DNA of 64,000 bases from Streptosporangium lutulentum (GTDB lineage Bacteria; Actinomycetota; Actinomycetes; Streptosporangiales; Streptosporangiaceae), in NCBI RefSeq assembly GCF_030811455.1, contig NZ_JAUSQU010000001.1, positions 1,612,001-1,676,000 of the forward strand, written 5' to 3'. Positions within the stretch are counted from its first letter, which is position 1. Each line of letters starts with the position of its first letter. The position numbers and the translations under genes are program-made. Below the pieces are notes generated by a model. The model was not told the DNA's origin and did not search any database. It saw nothing but the letters and a program-made list of their open reading frames with translations. Shown piece after piece: positions 16,991 to 26,138 of this stretch.

Positions 16991-18186
16991 CGCAGGTTCT
17001 CCCGCAGGTCCCAGAGCCGGCGCCACATCGCGGAGCCGTCCTCGGCGCGGCGGCGCACCGGGCCGTCCCAGTAGCCGAGCAGCCGCGCGTGGTCGGCCGG
17101 ATCGTCCTTGCGGACCACGCCGAGCAGGTGGCCGGGCACCAGGTCGAGCACGTCCCCGCCGGGCAGGTAGGCCGCCGCCACCCCGAGGGAGGCGGCCACC
17201 TGCACCGCCTCGGCGGTGGACATCACGGTGCCCGGCCGTTCCACGTCCCAGCCCTCGGCAGAGCGGCCGGAGCGCAGGTCGCGGAAGACGGTGACCAGCG
17301 CGTCCAGCACGGCGTCGTCGACCTCGAAGGCGGCTCCCGCCCGCCGCACCACGGAGGTGGCCTGGCTGCGCACCAGGGCGGCCTCGGCGGCGGGGTCGGC
17401 GATGGGGGCGACGGTCTCGAAGTTGAACCGGCGTTTGAGCGCCGCCGACATCTCCGAGACGCCGCGGTCGCGCAGGTTGGCCGTGGCGATCACGGTGAAG
17501 CCGGGGGCGGCCGTCGGCAGGGCGTCGGGTGTGCCGGTCAGCTCGGGCACGCTGAGGCGCCGGTCGGACAGGATCGACACCAGGGCGTCCTGCACCTCGG
17601 GCAGGCAGCGGGTGATCTCCTCGATCCGGGCGACGCGCCCGGTGCGCATGGCGTTCAGCACCGGGGAGTCGACCAGCGCCTGCCTGCTCGGTCCCTGGGC
17701 GAGCAGCAGGGCGTAGTTCCAGCCGTAGCGGAAGGCGTCCTCGGTGGTGCCGGCGGTGCCCTGCACGGTGAGCGAGCTCGTGCCGCAGACGGCGGCGGCG
17801 AGCAGCTCGGAGAGCATCGACTTGGCGGTGCCGGGCTCGCCGACCAGCAGCAGGCCGCGCTCGCCGGCGAGCGTGACCACACAGCGTTCGATCAGGGAGC
17901 GCTCGCCGACGAACTTGGAGGACACGACGAGCCGGGTGGGTGGCACGCCGCTGTCGCCGGGGTCGCCGCCCTTCGCTTTCCGGGCGCCGGGAAGTTCGAG
18001 CGTCTCGCCCCCGCTGCCGCAGACGAAGGTGACCACCGCCCGAGGGGTCAGCGCCCAGCCCGGCGGGCGGGGGCCGTCGTCGTGGGCGGCGAGGAAGGCG
18101 AGTTCGGCGGCGTACCGTTCTTCGGCCGGCGATGTCTGCCGGTTGGGCGGGGCCGCGGGGACGGCCGCCGGTTCCGTCATGGTCAT
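16987..18186 (-). CDS. MoxR-family AAA+ ATPase (YehL-like)
   Basis: 399 residues. Walker A is GEPGTAKS (116-123). The Walker B region reads VARIEEITRC (about 185-194), as in this YehL-like subclass. Sensor 1 is FTVIATANLRDRG, and an arginine-finger region KRRFNFE follows. MoxR ATPases work as hexameric chaperones with VWA partners, here encoded by the next gene. The ATG at 18186 has AAGAGGA just upstream; a second ATG lies two codons downstream. A 122-bp gap separates it from the 1660-residue gene, the only real gap in this cluster, so a second promoter may lie there. Confidence 0.88.
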   Translation of the reverse strand: MTMTEPAAVPAAPPNRQTSPAEERYAAELAFLAAHDDGPRPPGWALTPRAVVTFVCGSGGETLELPGARKAKGGDPGDSGVPPTRLVVSSKFVGERSLIERCVVTLAGERGLLLVGEPGTAKSMLSELLAAAVCGTSSLTVQGTAGTTEDAFRYGWNYALLLAQGPSRQALVDSPVLNAMRTGRVARIEEITRCLPEVQDALVSILSDRRLSVPELTGTPDALPTAAPGFTVIATANLRDRGVSEMSAALKRRFNFETVAPIADPAAEAALVRSQATSVVRRAGAAFEVDDAVLDALVTVFRDLRSGRSAEGWDVERPGTVMSTAEAVQVAASLGVAAAYLPGGDVLDLVPGHLLGVVRKDDPADHARLLGYWDGPVRRRAEDGSAMWRRLWDLRENLR

Positions 18187-18308
18187 GGGGGAATCCTCTT
18201 CGTCTGTTGGGCGGACCCGGGGCCGGGCGCGGGACGGGCCCGCGCCCGGCTGGATCGGGCCCGATGAAAGCGGTCCGTTCCCGGTCGTCCGGAGGGAACG
18301 GGAAGACG

Positions 18309-21300
18309 TCAGCGCCGCCTGCCGCGCCGGACGCGGAGCTCCTCGAAGCGCGGAAGGTCGCCGTCGCGGACCCGCTGCCAGGCCCTGGCGTAGAGGTCGG
18401 CCACGGGTTCGGCGGGGACGAGCACGCCGAGGGACGGAGTCTCCCCGCTGACCAGGTCGAACATGGAGATCTTCCACTGTTCGAGCGGGAGGCTCGGGGC
18501 CTTGAGGTCCACCCAGGCGCCCGGCAGGAAGAGCGAGCGACCGGCCCGGGCGCGGGTGGCCTCCACCACCAGGTCGGTGGCGGCCAGTTCGGCGCGGGCC
18601 GCCTTGAACCGGGCGGGCTTCCAGCCGGTCCACCGGGTGACGTTCTTGTCGGTGGGGTCCGGCATCGCGAGCATCGTCAGGTAGAGCGTGGCGGCGTCCT
18701 GGCTCAGGCCGTACTCCTGCGCGACCTGGGAGAGCAGCGCGGGCACGGAGCGGCCGGGGTCCTGCGGCCACCAGGTGCCGTCGGCCGCGCGCTGCCCCGA
18801 CGCCGGGTCTCCGGGATCGGCGAGGAGCGCCTCGAAACGCGGGTCACGCGCGGTGCGCAGCGCCAGCTCGGCCGGGAACGGTGCTTCCGCGTACCCGGCC
18901 AGGGCACGCAGGGCGGGAAGGTAGGGGTCGTTCCCTGACGCGTCGAGCAGGGCGGTGCGGACGCCCGGCATCGGCCGATCGTCGTGGGTGGCCATGATCA
19001 CGGCGCCGTAGCGTTCCCAGCCTTCGGCGAGCTCGGTAGGGGCTCCGGCGACCTTCCTGAACGCGAGAAGGTCGACGTAGTGACCCAGGCTGAGCAGCAG
19101 ATCGGGGTTGGACAGCCGCTCCCGGACCGCGGTCAGCACCGCGGGCAGGGCGGCCCGCACCGGGTCGCCGCAGGGCAGCCGGTGGGCCAGCCACACGGAC
19201 AGGGCGATCGAGGCCGTCAGCGTGGGCTCCGTGAACCCGGCGACGCCGTCGTCGGCGGGGGAGACCCGGTCGCGGTGCACCCGCCAGCGCAGATCCCCGC
19301 TGAGCTCCGGCGACGCCGTCGGATCGAGCAGGGCGGGCAGCGCCCGGCCGGGCTCCCACTCGGTGCGCACCGCGCGTGTCGCCTCCCCGACGAGCCATTC
19401 GGGGACGGCGGCCCGCCGGCCCACCCTGGAGTTCCACACCCGTGCGGCGGCGGCGACGTCCGGACCGTCGGTCCACAGCGCGGCCGGGTGTTCGGGCAGC
19501 AGCGCGGCGACGACCTCGCGCCGGATGTCGGCGTTCGTCCGGCCCAGCTCGTCCTTGGCGACGGCGGCGTCGGACGCCTTCAGCCCGAGCGCGGTCCGCA
19601 GGTCGACGGGCAGGAAGGCGCGCTGGTGGGCGTCCACGTAGGGCAGCCCGGCGACGATCAGCTTGGCCGCCGTCTCCGTCACCCCCGTGAGCCGCGAGAA
19701 CTCCCCGGCCGCCTCCGGCCGCCAGGGCGCCGGACCTCGTGCGGCGTGTTCCGCGAGGAACTCCCCGAGCCAGCCCGCCGGCCTGGCCTCGCCGACCGGG
19801 CCCGAGGAACGCACGGTGTAGGGGTGGGGGACGTCGAAGCGGCGGGCCGGATCGTGGAAGAGCGCGGTGAAGTGGTAACCGCCGCTGTCGGAATCGGAGT
19901 CCAGGAAGGCGATGAAGGCGCCCTCCTCCAGGGCGAGCATTCCGCGCCGGTTGCCGCCGCGCTGCCCTCCCCGGGCGTTGTCGAGCCACTTCTCGTCGAG
20001 GTGCAGTGTGAGACGGCGCCACGAGGCCGGCTCGGCCGCGGAGGACAGCCCGAGCGTGTCGAACTCGGAGAGCAGCTGCCGCAGCGCGTCCGCCTGCCCG
20101 GGGGCGGACGTCGACGCCATCCGGTAGGCGATCGCCGCCGACCTGTCGAGCAGCGGCTCCCACTCCAGCGTGGAGTACGGAAGCTCCGGGCCGTTCAGAT
20201 GGAGGCGGACGGTCTGATCGGAGGGGGACCGGCCTTCCCCGCGGATCATCCGCAGCTGCCGGAAGACGTTGTGGGACTCCTCGCGGTTCCACCATGAATT
20301 GACGGAGACGCCGAGACCGTTGAGCGCCTCGGTGAGCAGGTCGTCGGAGGGACCGACGGGTCCCTGCTCCTTCGGGCCGCCCGCGAGGGCGTCGGCGAGC
20401 CGGGCCGCCACCGCGTCCAGGGCGGCCTGCTGGAAGGCGGCGAACCGCGCCACCCCCGCGACCCCGGCGACCACCGCGTCGTGGGTGATCTGCGGCAGCA
20501 GCGCGCGGACCATCCTGTACAGCTCGTCCTGCGCCGACTGCGCGTCCTGCGGGGACTGTCCTTGCGGGCTGGAGCGCGCCGACTCGAAGGAGTTCGCGGC
20601 CTTCAGCAGCGCCGCCGCCGTCTCCCCGTCGATCCGGCGCAGGGCCGTCGAGCCCTCCGGGTCGCGCGGCCGCATGCAGCGCCAGTAACGCACCGGAGGC
20701 AGCAGCACGGTGCCCTCCGCGAAGGCTCCGGGAACCCTCCGCAGGGCGGCCGTCGCGACGACGACCCCCTCGGGGTCGACGAGATTGACCCCGCCGTAAG
20801 CCGTGGTGAGGGCGCGCGGCCGGTCGTCCCCGGGGAACGTCACCGCGTGCGCCGGGGAGCCGGTCCCGTTGCGGCCTCCGCCGCCGCCGAGGTTGACGGT
20901 CCGCCCGGCGAGGTCCTCGCCGCGCCGCGATCCGTCGGGCAGCTCGACCACCCGCCAGCCGAGCAGGCCGCCCACCGGGACGCCGGCCGGGGTGGCCTCG
21001 TCGGAGAGGGCGGGCAGCAGCCAGCCGCTGCGGAAGGCGCTGCCCGAAGGCGCCGACCGCAGCGCGTCGGTCAGGAAGCCGGGCATGCTCAGCCGGCCGT
21101 CCGCCATGCCGGCCGGGTCGTACTCACGCCAGTCGTTGCTGCCTTTGTCCCACTTCCAGAACGAGGTCCCGTCGCCCATCAGCCGGTGCCTGTCGGGCAC
21201 GGTGGTGTCGCCCGGGTGCAGCACGTCGCTGCCCGTGGTCCGCCCGCCGCCGGGCAACGGCAGGGTGACCAGGTCGGAGCTCAGCGCCCAGCTGGAGCCC

Positions 21301-23291
21301 ATCCCCTCCATGGGAAGAATCGTCCCGGCGGAGGAGTGCCAGTATCCACGCAGTCCGTCGCCCGAACCGTCGGCCTGCCAGTAGACGAGCAGCTCGCCGT
21401 CGACGTAGTGGAAACCGGGGTCGCCCCAGACGTCGTCCGGCGCGGTGCGCAGGTCGTGGGTGAGCGCGGTTCCCTCCAGGCCGATGACCCTGACCTGGGA
21501 GGGACCCGAGACGATCAGGTGCGGCCACGCGTCGGCGACCGCGATCTCATTGAGGTCCTTCGGGCCGATGAGAGCGGCGACCGCCTCCTCCCAGGCCGGC
21601 CAGCCCAGCTCGTCGAAGATCCCGCAGCGTAGCGTCCGGGCGAGCTCGGCGGAGAGATCGGTCCGCGCGGCCTCGGCGACCTCGTCCTCGGCGAGGAGGA
21701 GTGCCTCGCCCGGCAGCCAGGTCAGCAGCTTGATGGCGTCGGGCAGCTGCGGCAGGCCGGCGGCGAACGAGTGGCGGGCGGCCGTGCTCACCCACTCCGC
21801 CAGCATCGGCCGGCCACCGGGAGAGGCGGCCAGGCAGCGGATGGCCCGATGCCCCTCGGCGTCGTCGCGGAACCGGTCGGCGGTGCGGTGGAACACGGGC
21901 CGGAACCGGGGGTCGGCCGCCAGCGCGAGCAGGTCACGCCGGTTCTCGTCCCGCGCCCAGGGCCTCAGCAGCAGCGTCTCGGTGTCATCCGGGTCGGCGA
22001 CCGGAACGTCCAGCGACAGCAGCAGGTCGAGCAGGTCGGGATCGGGTTTGAAAGGCAGGCTTCCGCTCGTCGCGGCGAGTTCGGCGCGCAGCCGTCCGGC
22101 CACGCGCTCGACCAGCGCGTACAGGCCCGGCAGCCGCGTGAGCCCGGGGTGCCAGATCCCCAGGAAACGTCCGAGCCAGCCGGCGGTGCCGTCCGCGGGA
22201 CGCTCCCGCTCGGACACCTCGGGGTCGTCCAGGCCCGTGGTGGCGCCCGATTCCTCCAGCATCTCCAGCCAGAAGGCGGACATGTCGTGGTCGCGGTTTC
22301 GGGGCATCAGGTTCAGCAGCGTTCCGCGGATCGCGGGCTCCCGCCTGGCGAGGGCCACCAGAGCCGGGCGGTGCGCCTGCCACCAGCTCGGCGGGGCCCC
22401 GAGCGTGGCGGGCAGGTCGAGCAGGTCGACCAGGTAGGCCTGCTCCTCGGCGTCCGCGTCGCAGTCGGCGGCCCCGGACAGCCGGCGCAGGTCGGTGGCC
22501 ATCTGCGCGGACGGCGACAGCCCGCCCGCCGTACGGCGAACGCACAGCCTGCGGAACCTGCGCAGGGCCTCGTCGGCCGGAACCCGGGCGGTCAGATCCT
22601 TCGCGTACGCCGACAGCGCCTTCACCGGCAGCGCTCCGGAGAGCGCGAACTCCAGGAACACCGCGTCGAGCCGCTCCTCGTCGACGTGCAGTCCGTGCTC
22701 CGCCTCGGCCTTGCGCGCCTGGGTGAACATCTGTGCCGCGTAGGTGACGTTCTCCACGGAGAGGAACACCCGTCCCGCCTGTTCGAAGAACGTCGGCAGG
22801 AAATGCGGGACGGACCCGGCCAGTCGCGTGGCGAGGTGCCGGTAGGCGTCGAGGGCGGCCTTCGGCTTGGACTTCACCTGGCGGCCCGCGCGCTCCAGCT
22901 CCGGAACCAGGGCGAGCGCGTGACGGCCGTCCTGCGGGTGGTGCACGAGCACCCATTCCGGGAAACCGAGCGCGTGCCGCAGGCCCAGCCCGACCACGGC
23001 CGGCTCGCCGGCCGGTTCCAGGCCGAGGAAGCCCGCCGCCGCGTCTTCCGCCGAGCCCAGCTCCTCGGTGACCAGGCGCACCACCACCCGGCCGTCCAGC
23101 GCTGGGTGCCGGTAGGCGCGCGCGGTCAGCGGCACCGCCTGCTCGCCGCCTCCGCGCGTGTCAGGGAGAAGGACGGCCCCGGCCTCCAGCAGTTCGCGCG
23201 TCCCGGCCTCGCTCCCGGCTCCGGGTGCTCCGGTTCCGGCCTCCCGCGGCCGCCCTGTCGTGCCGCTCGCCGATGACATGACGTCGCTCAC
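18309..23291 (-). CDS. Giant 1660-residue protein of the MoxR/VWA/SWIM cluster, unknown function
   Basis: I do not recognise a catalytic domain. The protein is soluble, without signal peptide or membrane segments. The first about 600 residues look alpha-helical and repeat-like. The middle (about 600-900) is rich in W, G and D with propeller-like strands such as FHYVDGELLVYWQADG and GDGTSFWKWDKG. The C-terminal part is again helical and ends in a basic tail (RVRRGRRR). The GTG start overlaps the stop of the DUF4132 gene as GTGA. In E. coli the DUF4132 domain is part of the large YehI protein, so this gene plus its upstream neighbour may together correspond to a split YehI. It is probably a scaffold or substrate-recognition subunit of the AAA+/VWA machine (inference). 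Confidence 0.72.
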   Translation of the reverse strand: MSDVMSSASGTTGRPREAGTGAPGAGSEAGTRELLEAGAVLLPDTRGGGEQAVPLTARAYRHPALDGRVVVRLVTEELGSAEDAAAGFLGLEPAGEPAVVGLGLRHALGFPEWVLVHHPQDGRHALALVPELERAGRQVKSKPKAALDAYRHLATRLAGSVPHFLPTFFEQAGRVFLSVENVTYAAQMFTQARKAEAEHGLHVDEERLDAVFLEFALSGALPVKALSAYAKDLTARVPADEALRRFRRLCVRRTAGGLSPSAQMATDLRRLSGAADCDADAEEQAYLVDLLDLPATLGAPPSWWQAHRPALVALARREPAIRGTLLNLMPRNRDHDMSAFWLEMLEESGATTGLDDPEVSERERPADGTAGWLGRFLGIWHPGLTRLPGLYALVERVAGRLRAELAATSGSLPFKPDPDLLDLLLSLDVPVADPDDTETLLLRPWARDENRRDLLALAADPRFRPVFHRTADRFRDDAEGHRAIRCLAASPGGRPMLAEWVSTAARHSFAAGLPQLPDAIKLLTWLPGEALLLAEDEVAEAARTDLSAELARTLRCGIFDELGWPAWEEAVAALIGPKDLNEIAVADAWPHLIVSGPSQVRVIGLEGTALTHDLRTAPDDVWGDPGFHYVDGELLVYWQADGSGDGLRGYWHSSAGTILPMEGMGSSWALSSDLVTLPLPGGGRTTGSDVLHPGDTTVPDRHRLMGDGTSFWKWDKGSNDWREYDPAGMADGRLSMPGFLTDALRSAPSGSAFRSGWLLPALSDEATPAGVPVGGLLGWRVVELPDGSRRGEDLAGRTVNLGGGGGRNGTGSPAHAVTFPGDDRPRALTTAYGGVNLVDPEGVVVATAALRRVPGAFAEGTVLLPPVRYWRCMRPRDPEGSTALRRIDGETAAALLKAANSFESARSSPQGQSPQDAQSAQDELYRMVRALLPQITHDAVVAGVAGVARFAAFQQAALDAVAARLADALAGGPKEQGPVGPSDDLLTEALNGLGVSVNSWWNREESHNVFRQLRMIRGEGRSPSDQTVRLHLNGPELPYSTLEWEPLLDRSAAIAYRMASTSAPGQADALRQLLSEFDTLGLSSAAEPASWRRLTLHLDEKWLDNARGGQRGGNRRGMLALEEGAFIAFLDSDSDSGGYHFTALFHDPARRFDVPHPYTVRSSGPVGEARPAGWLGEFLAEHAARGPAPWRPEAAGEFSRLTGVTETAAKLIVAGLPYVDAHQRAFLPVDLRTALGLKASDAAVAKDELGRTNADIRREVVAALLPEHPAALWTDGPDVAAAARVWNSRVGRRAAVPEWLVGEATRAVRTEWEPGRALPALLDPTASPELSGDLRWRVHRDRVSPADDGVAGFTEPTLTASIALSVWLAHRLPCGDPVRAALPAVLTAVRERLSNPDLLLSLGHYVDLLAFRKVAGAPTELAEGWERYGAVIMATHDDRPMPGVRTALLDASGNDPYLPALRALAGYAEAPFPAELALRTARDPRFEALLADPGDPASGQRAADGTWWPQDPGRSVPALLSQVAQEYGLSQDAATLYLTMLAMPDPTDKNVTRWTGWKPARFKAARAELAATDLVVEATRARAGRSLFLPGAWVDLKAPSLPLEQWKISMFDLVSGETPSLGVLVPAEPVADLYARAWQRVRDGDLPRFEELRVRRGRRR

Positions 23292-24175
23292 GCGTTCTTT
23301 CCTTCCTCGACGGTCCGGCCGGCGTACAGCGCCGCGGCCATGCGCATCCCCTCGGACCAGGCCACCGGGCCGACCTCCCGGAGTCTCAGCAGCCTGCCCT
23401 CCCGGTCGTGCCAGGTCAGGCCGCCCGTCTCGGTGTCACCGTCCCAGTAGGGTTCTCCGATCCACACCGACGCCTCGGTGGTCCGTCCCGCGTCGCGCAC
23501 CGCGCAGGTGGCGTAGCCTCCCGACACCCGGTAGCCGAGGGAGGTCGTCCGGGCGGCGAGACCGAACCGGGAGCCGAACCGTCCCCCGGCGAACTCCTTC
23601 ACCTCCGTCGCCGTCTCCGCCGGATCGGCGGGCCTGGTCCAGGTCGCCCGGTGGATCTGCTCGACCCGCTGGACCACACCCAGCTCCGCGGCGAACTCCC
23701 GCAGCTCCTCCAGGTCGGGCAGCAGCACCGGGTGCGGCAGGGTCACCGTCTCCGGGGACAGCCGGACGGTCTCGCCGTCCAGGTTCACCATCCGCAGCTC
23801 GCCGGAACCGGTGACGTCCCGCAGGAAACCCGGCTCGTCCTTGTCGTCGCCGACCACGACGAGGTCACGCAGCACCGACTGCCACGCCTCGTCCTGCCAC
23901 ACCTGGACCACCAGCCCGGTGGGGACGGGCAGGGACGACACCATCCAGGTGTCCACCTGGGCCACGCAGGCGGCCTCGTGCCGTTCGAGCCACTCGGTCA
24001 GACGGCGTAGCCGCTCCACCTCGGGGTGTTCCCGCACCTGTTTGGGCAGGGACTTCAGCTGCCGTCCCGCCGCCCGGCCCGTGGTGGCCCTCGCCGCCAC
24101 CCGGCCCTCCACCAGGGTGACCTCGTACCCGTCGCCCGCCACCAGCCAGCCCAAGGGGTCCCTGCCTCTCACCAC
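23288..24175 (-). CDS. Stand-alone DUF4132-domain protein
   Basis: About 295 residues. The body fits the C-terminal DUF4132 domain of YehI/MolR-like proteins: LKSLPKQVREHPEVERL, LRDLVVVGDDKDEPGFLRDV, VTLPHPVLLPDLEELREFAAEL. The function of DUF4132 is unknown. The start is uncertain: no ATG lies near, the frame is open further upstream, and I chose the GTG pair at 24170-24175 (V-V-R-G-R-D-P-L-G-W) as the first plausible start after the terminator hairpin at 24421-24470. No good ribosome site is visible, so leaderless translation is possible. It heads the cluster and overlaps the giant-protein gene as GTGA. Confidence 0.65.
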   Translation of the reverse strand: MVRGRDPLGWLVAGDGYEVTLVEGRVAARATTGRAAGRQLKSLPKQVREHPEVERLRRLTEWLERHEAACVAQVDTWMVSSLPVPTGLVVQVWQDEAWQSVLRDLVVVGDDKDEPGFLRDVTGSGELRMVNLDGETVRLSPETVTLPHPVLLPDLEELREFAAELGVVQRVEQIHRATWTRPADPAETATEVKEFAGGRFGSRFGLAARTTSLGYRVSGGYATCAVRDAGRTTEASVWIGEPYWDGDTETGGLTWHDREGRLLRLREVGPVAWSEGMRMAAALYAGRTVEEGKNA

Positions 24176-24420
24176 GCACGGATTGCCGACGCCCGCAGGG
24201 ATTTCGACACCTGCGACCGTTATGCGCGGAACGCTAACGCCCCGGACCGACAAACCTGTACTCGGCGTCGGGCGGCGGGACGACGACCTCGCGCACCAGT
24301 CTTTCGTCGCGGAGCGGGGCGGGGCGACGGCGTGGCCACCGTTTCGAAGGGGGCGTGGCGCCGATCGGACAACGAGGCGAAGCCCTCGGCGGATCGGGGC
24401 CGCGCGCGTGGGACGTGAAC

Positions 24421-24470
24421 GCGAGGGTGCCCGCACCCGGTCCTTGTGAACCGGGTGCGGGCACCCTCGC
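24421..24470 (-). terminator. 21-bp perfect hairpin, terminator of the depolymerase gene
   Basis: Positions 24421-24441 pair without mismatch with 24450-24470 around an eight-base loop. It lies downstream of the minus-strand esterase and upstream of the DUF4132 gene, insulating the two transcripts. The rest of 24176-24564 holds nothing that I can support. Confidence 0.75.
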
Positions 24471-24564
24471 GCCGCCTTCGCCGCCACGTCCCCCTGCGGT
24501 CACCTTCCGGGATCGTGGTCGGCCGCCCGGCCCGGTTCCCCGGCCGTGGCGGGCTCGCGGGAGA

Positions 24565-25803
24565 TCACTGGCACTGGCCGTCGGCGAGGACCCAGTGGTT
24601 CGAACCGGTCTGCTTGAGCGTGTGGGTGGTGAAGGTGTTCCACAGCCCCATGGCGTCGTTGGACCCGTTGGCGTAGGTGTAGCCACCGGACTGGTGGGCC
24701 CGTCCCGCGGTGGTGTGGGCGTAGTTGCTCGCGGTCACGCAGGCCGGGGGCACCGTCGGCGTCGGGGTGGGGGTCGGCGTGGGGGTGGGAGTCGGGGTCG
24801 GGGTCGGCGGGGTCCCGCCGTTCAGGCGGAAGAACTGCACGTCGTGGTAGGCCGAGCAGATGGTGTCGAGGAAGTACGCCGCCACGGTGCCGCACTGGTC
24901 GGCGGCGCCGCCCGGGTCGATCGGCAGGCCGTGCCCCATGCCGGCGATCTCGTACAGGCGCACGTCGTCGTTGCCGTACACCTTCAGAGACGTGCCGCCG
25001 GGCAGGCTCTGCGTGGAGGTGGGGGTCTGCGAGACGCCCCGCACGTTCGTCCACTGGTCCCGCAACTGCGCGGCGTTGGCCGGAACGACGGTGAAGTCCG
25101 ACGAGCCCTGCCAGATGGCGACACGCGGGTACGGCCCCGAGTACCCGGAGTAGGCGTTGCGTACCAGGTCGCCCCACTGCTTCGGGGTCTTGCTGACGGG
25201 CCCGTACTGGCAGGTGGACGCCTGGGTCAGGCCGGCCGCGCAGCGGTACGCCAGCCCGGCCCCGATCGAACCGCCCGCGAAGACGTCCGGATAGGTGGCG
25301 AGCATGACCGCGGACATGGCCCCGCCCGCGGACAGCCCGCTGACGTAGACGCGTGCGGGATCGGCCCCGTAGGTGGTGACCGCGTAGGCGACCATGGCGC
25401 GAATCGAGGCCGCCTCGCCCTGGCCGCGGGTGGTGTCGCCGGTCTCGAACCAGTTGAAGCAGTTGGAGAAGTTGTTGGCGCTGCCGGTCTGCGGCACCAC
25501 CAGGCTGAAGCCCAGCTGATCGGCGAACTTGCGCCATCCCGAGTTGGCGAAGTATCCGGCGGCGTTCTGCGTGCAGCCGTGCAGCAGAACCACGACCGGA
25601 CGGCCACCCGCCAGCCCGTCGGGCCGGTAGCTGTACATGGACAGGTTGCCGGGATTGCTGCCGAACGAGCTGACCTGGACCAGCGAGGCCGCCCGCGCGG
25701 GAGTCGCCGGTGCGGTCGCACCGAGCAGCCCGACAAGGAGGGCCAGAAGGGTCAGTAAGGTCGGGGCGGTTCGCGACAGTGGCGCTGAACGAGATACGGT
25801 CAT
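24565..25803 (-). CDS. Secreted PHB-depolymerase-family esterase with C-terminal binding module
   Basis: 412 residues: a long signal peptide (to about residue 38), an alpha/beta-hydrolase domain, a Pro-Thr linker of about ten PT repeats (roughly residues 331-352) and a C-terminal module of about 60 residues (ACVTASNYAHTTAGRAHQ...). The catalytic serine is Ser158 in GLSAGG; the oxyanion region is LLHGCTQN; an Asp in GSSDFTV and a His in GMGHGLP complete the triad. Family members cut polyhydroxyalkanoates or feruloyl/acetyl esters of plant polymers; the module type suggests a polymeric substrate. The gene is monocistronic, with a strong terminator. Confidence 0.85.
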   Translation of the reverse strand: MTVSRSAPLSRTAPTLLTLLALLVGLLGATAPATPARAASLVQVSSFGSNPGNLSMYSYRPDGLAGGRPVVVLLHGCTQNAAGYFANSGWRKFADQLGFSLVVPQTGSANNFSNCFNWFETGDTTRGQGEAASIRAMVAYAVTTYGADPARVYVSGLSAGGAMSAVMLATYPDVFAGGSIGAGLAYRCAAGLTQASTCQYGPVSKTPKQWGDLVRNAYSGYSGPYPRVAIWQGSSDFTVVPANAAQLRDQWTNVRGVSQTPTSTQSLPGGTSLKVYGNDDVRLYEIAGMGHGLPIDPGGAADQCGTVAAYFLDTICSAYHDVQFFRLNGGTPPTPTPTPTPTPTPTPTPTVPPACVTASNYAHTTAGRAHQSGGYTYANGSNDAMGLWNTFTTHTLKQTGSNHWVLADGQCQ

Positions 25804-26138
25804 GGGGGGTGCTCCTTGCTGTTGCCTGGCTCACCGGCTCTTACCAGCGCACGTTAGGACCGGCGTAACGCCCCCGACATGTTCACGACACACACTATTC
25901 GGCTCCGGGCTATGGACCGTGTTCTCATGCCGCAGGCCGAAGATCTCCGTGTTCTCCTGGAGGGACGCTCGGTACATAGCGGTGCTCGGAAGGGTCGCCG
26001 CTCGTTCCTCCGGTGCGCGGCGGTTACGGAAGCGGAACCGTTTCCACAGTACAGAACGCTGATCGACATACCCCGTGGTGCGTCATTGGCCGCTGCGGCG
26101 GCCGACGACGGCGACGGGTGGGAACGAGGAGTCCGACC
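25804..26138. other. Divergent intergenic region, long 5' leader of the helicase gene
   Basis: No gene is supported. It should contain the promoters for the minus-strand esterase and plus-strand helicase. The helicase leader could be up to about 250 bases, and DEAD-box genes of this type often carry regulatory leaders, but no specific RNA element was recognised. Confidence 0.4.

Noticed and set aside
16159-18267. 702-codon plus-strand frame opposite MoxR/VWA genes
   Set aside because: Compositionally biased and antisense to clear AAA+ and VWA genes.
24770-24815. Short tandem repeats in the esterase gene, possible CRISPR-like array
   Set aside because: They code for a Pro-Thr linker between the catalytic and binding modules; there are no spacers.
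24355-25758. 467-codon plus-strand frame opposite the esterase
   Set aside because: Antisense to a PHB-depolymerase-type enzyme with signal peptide and catalytic motifs.
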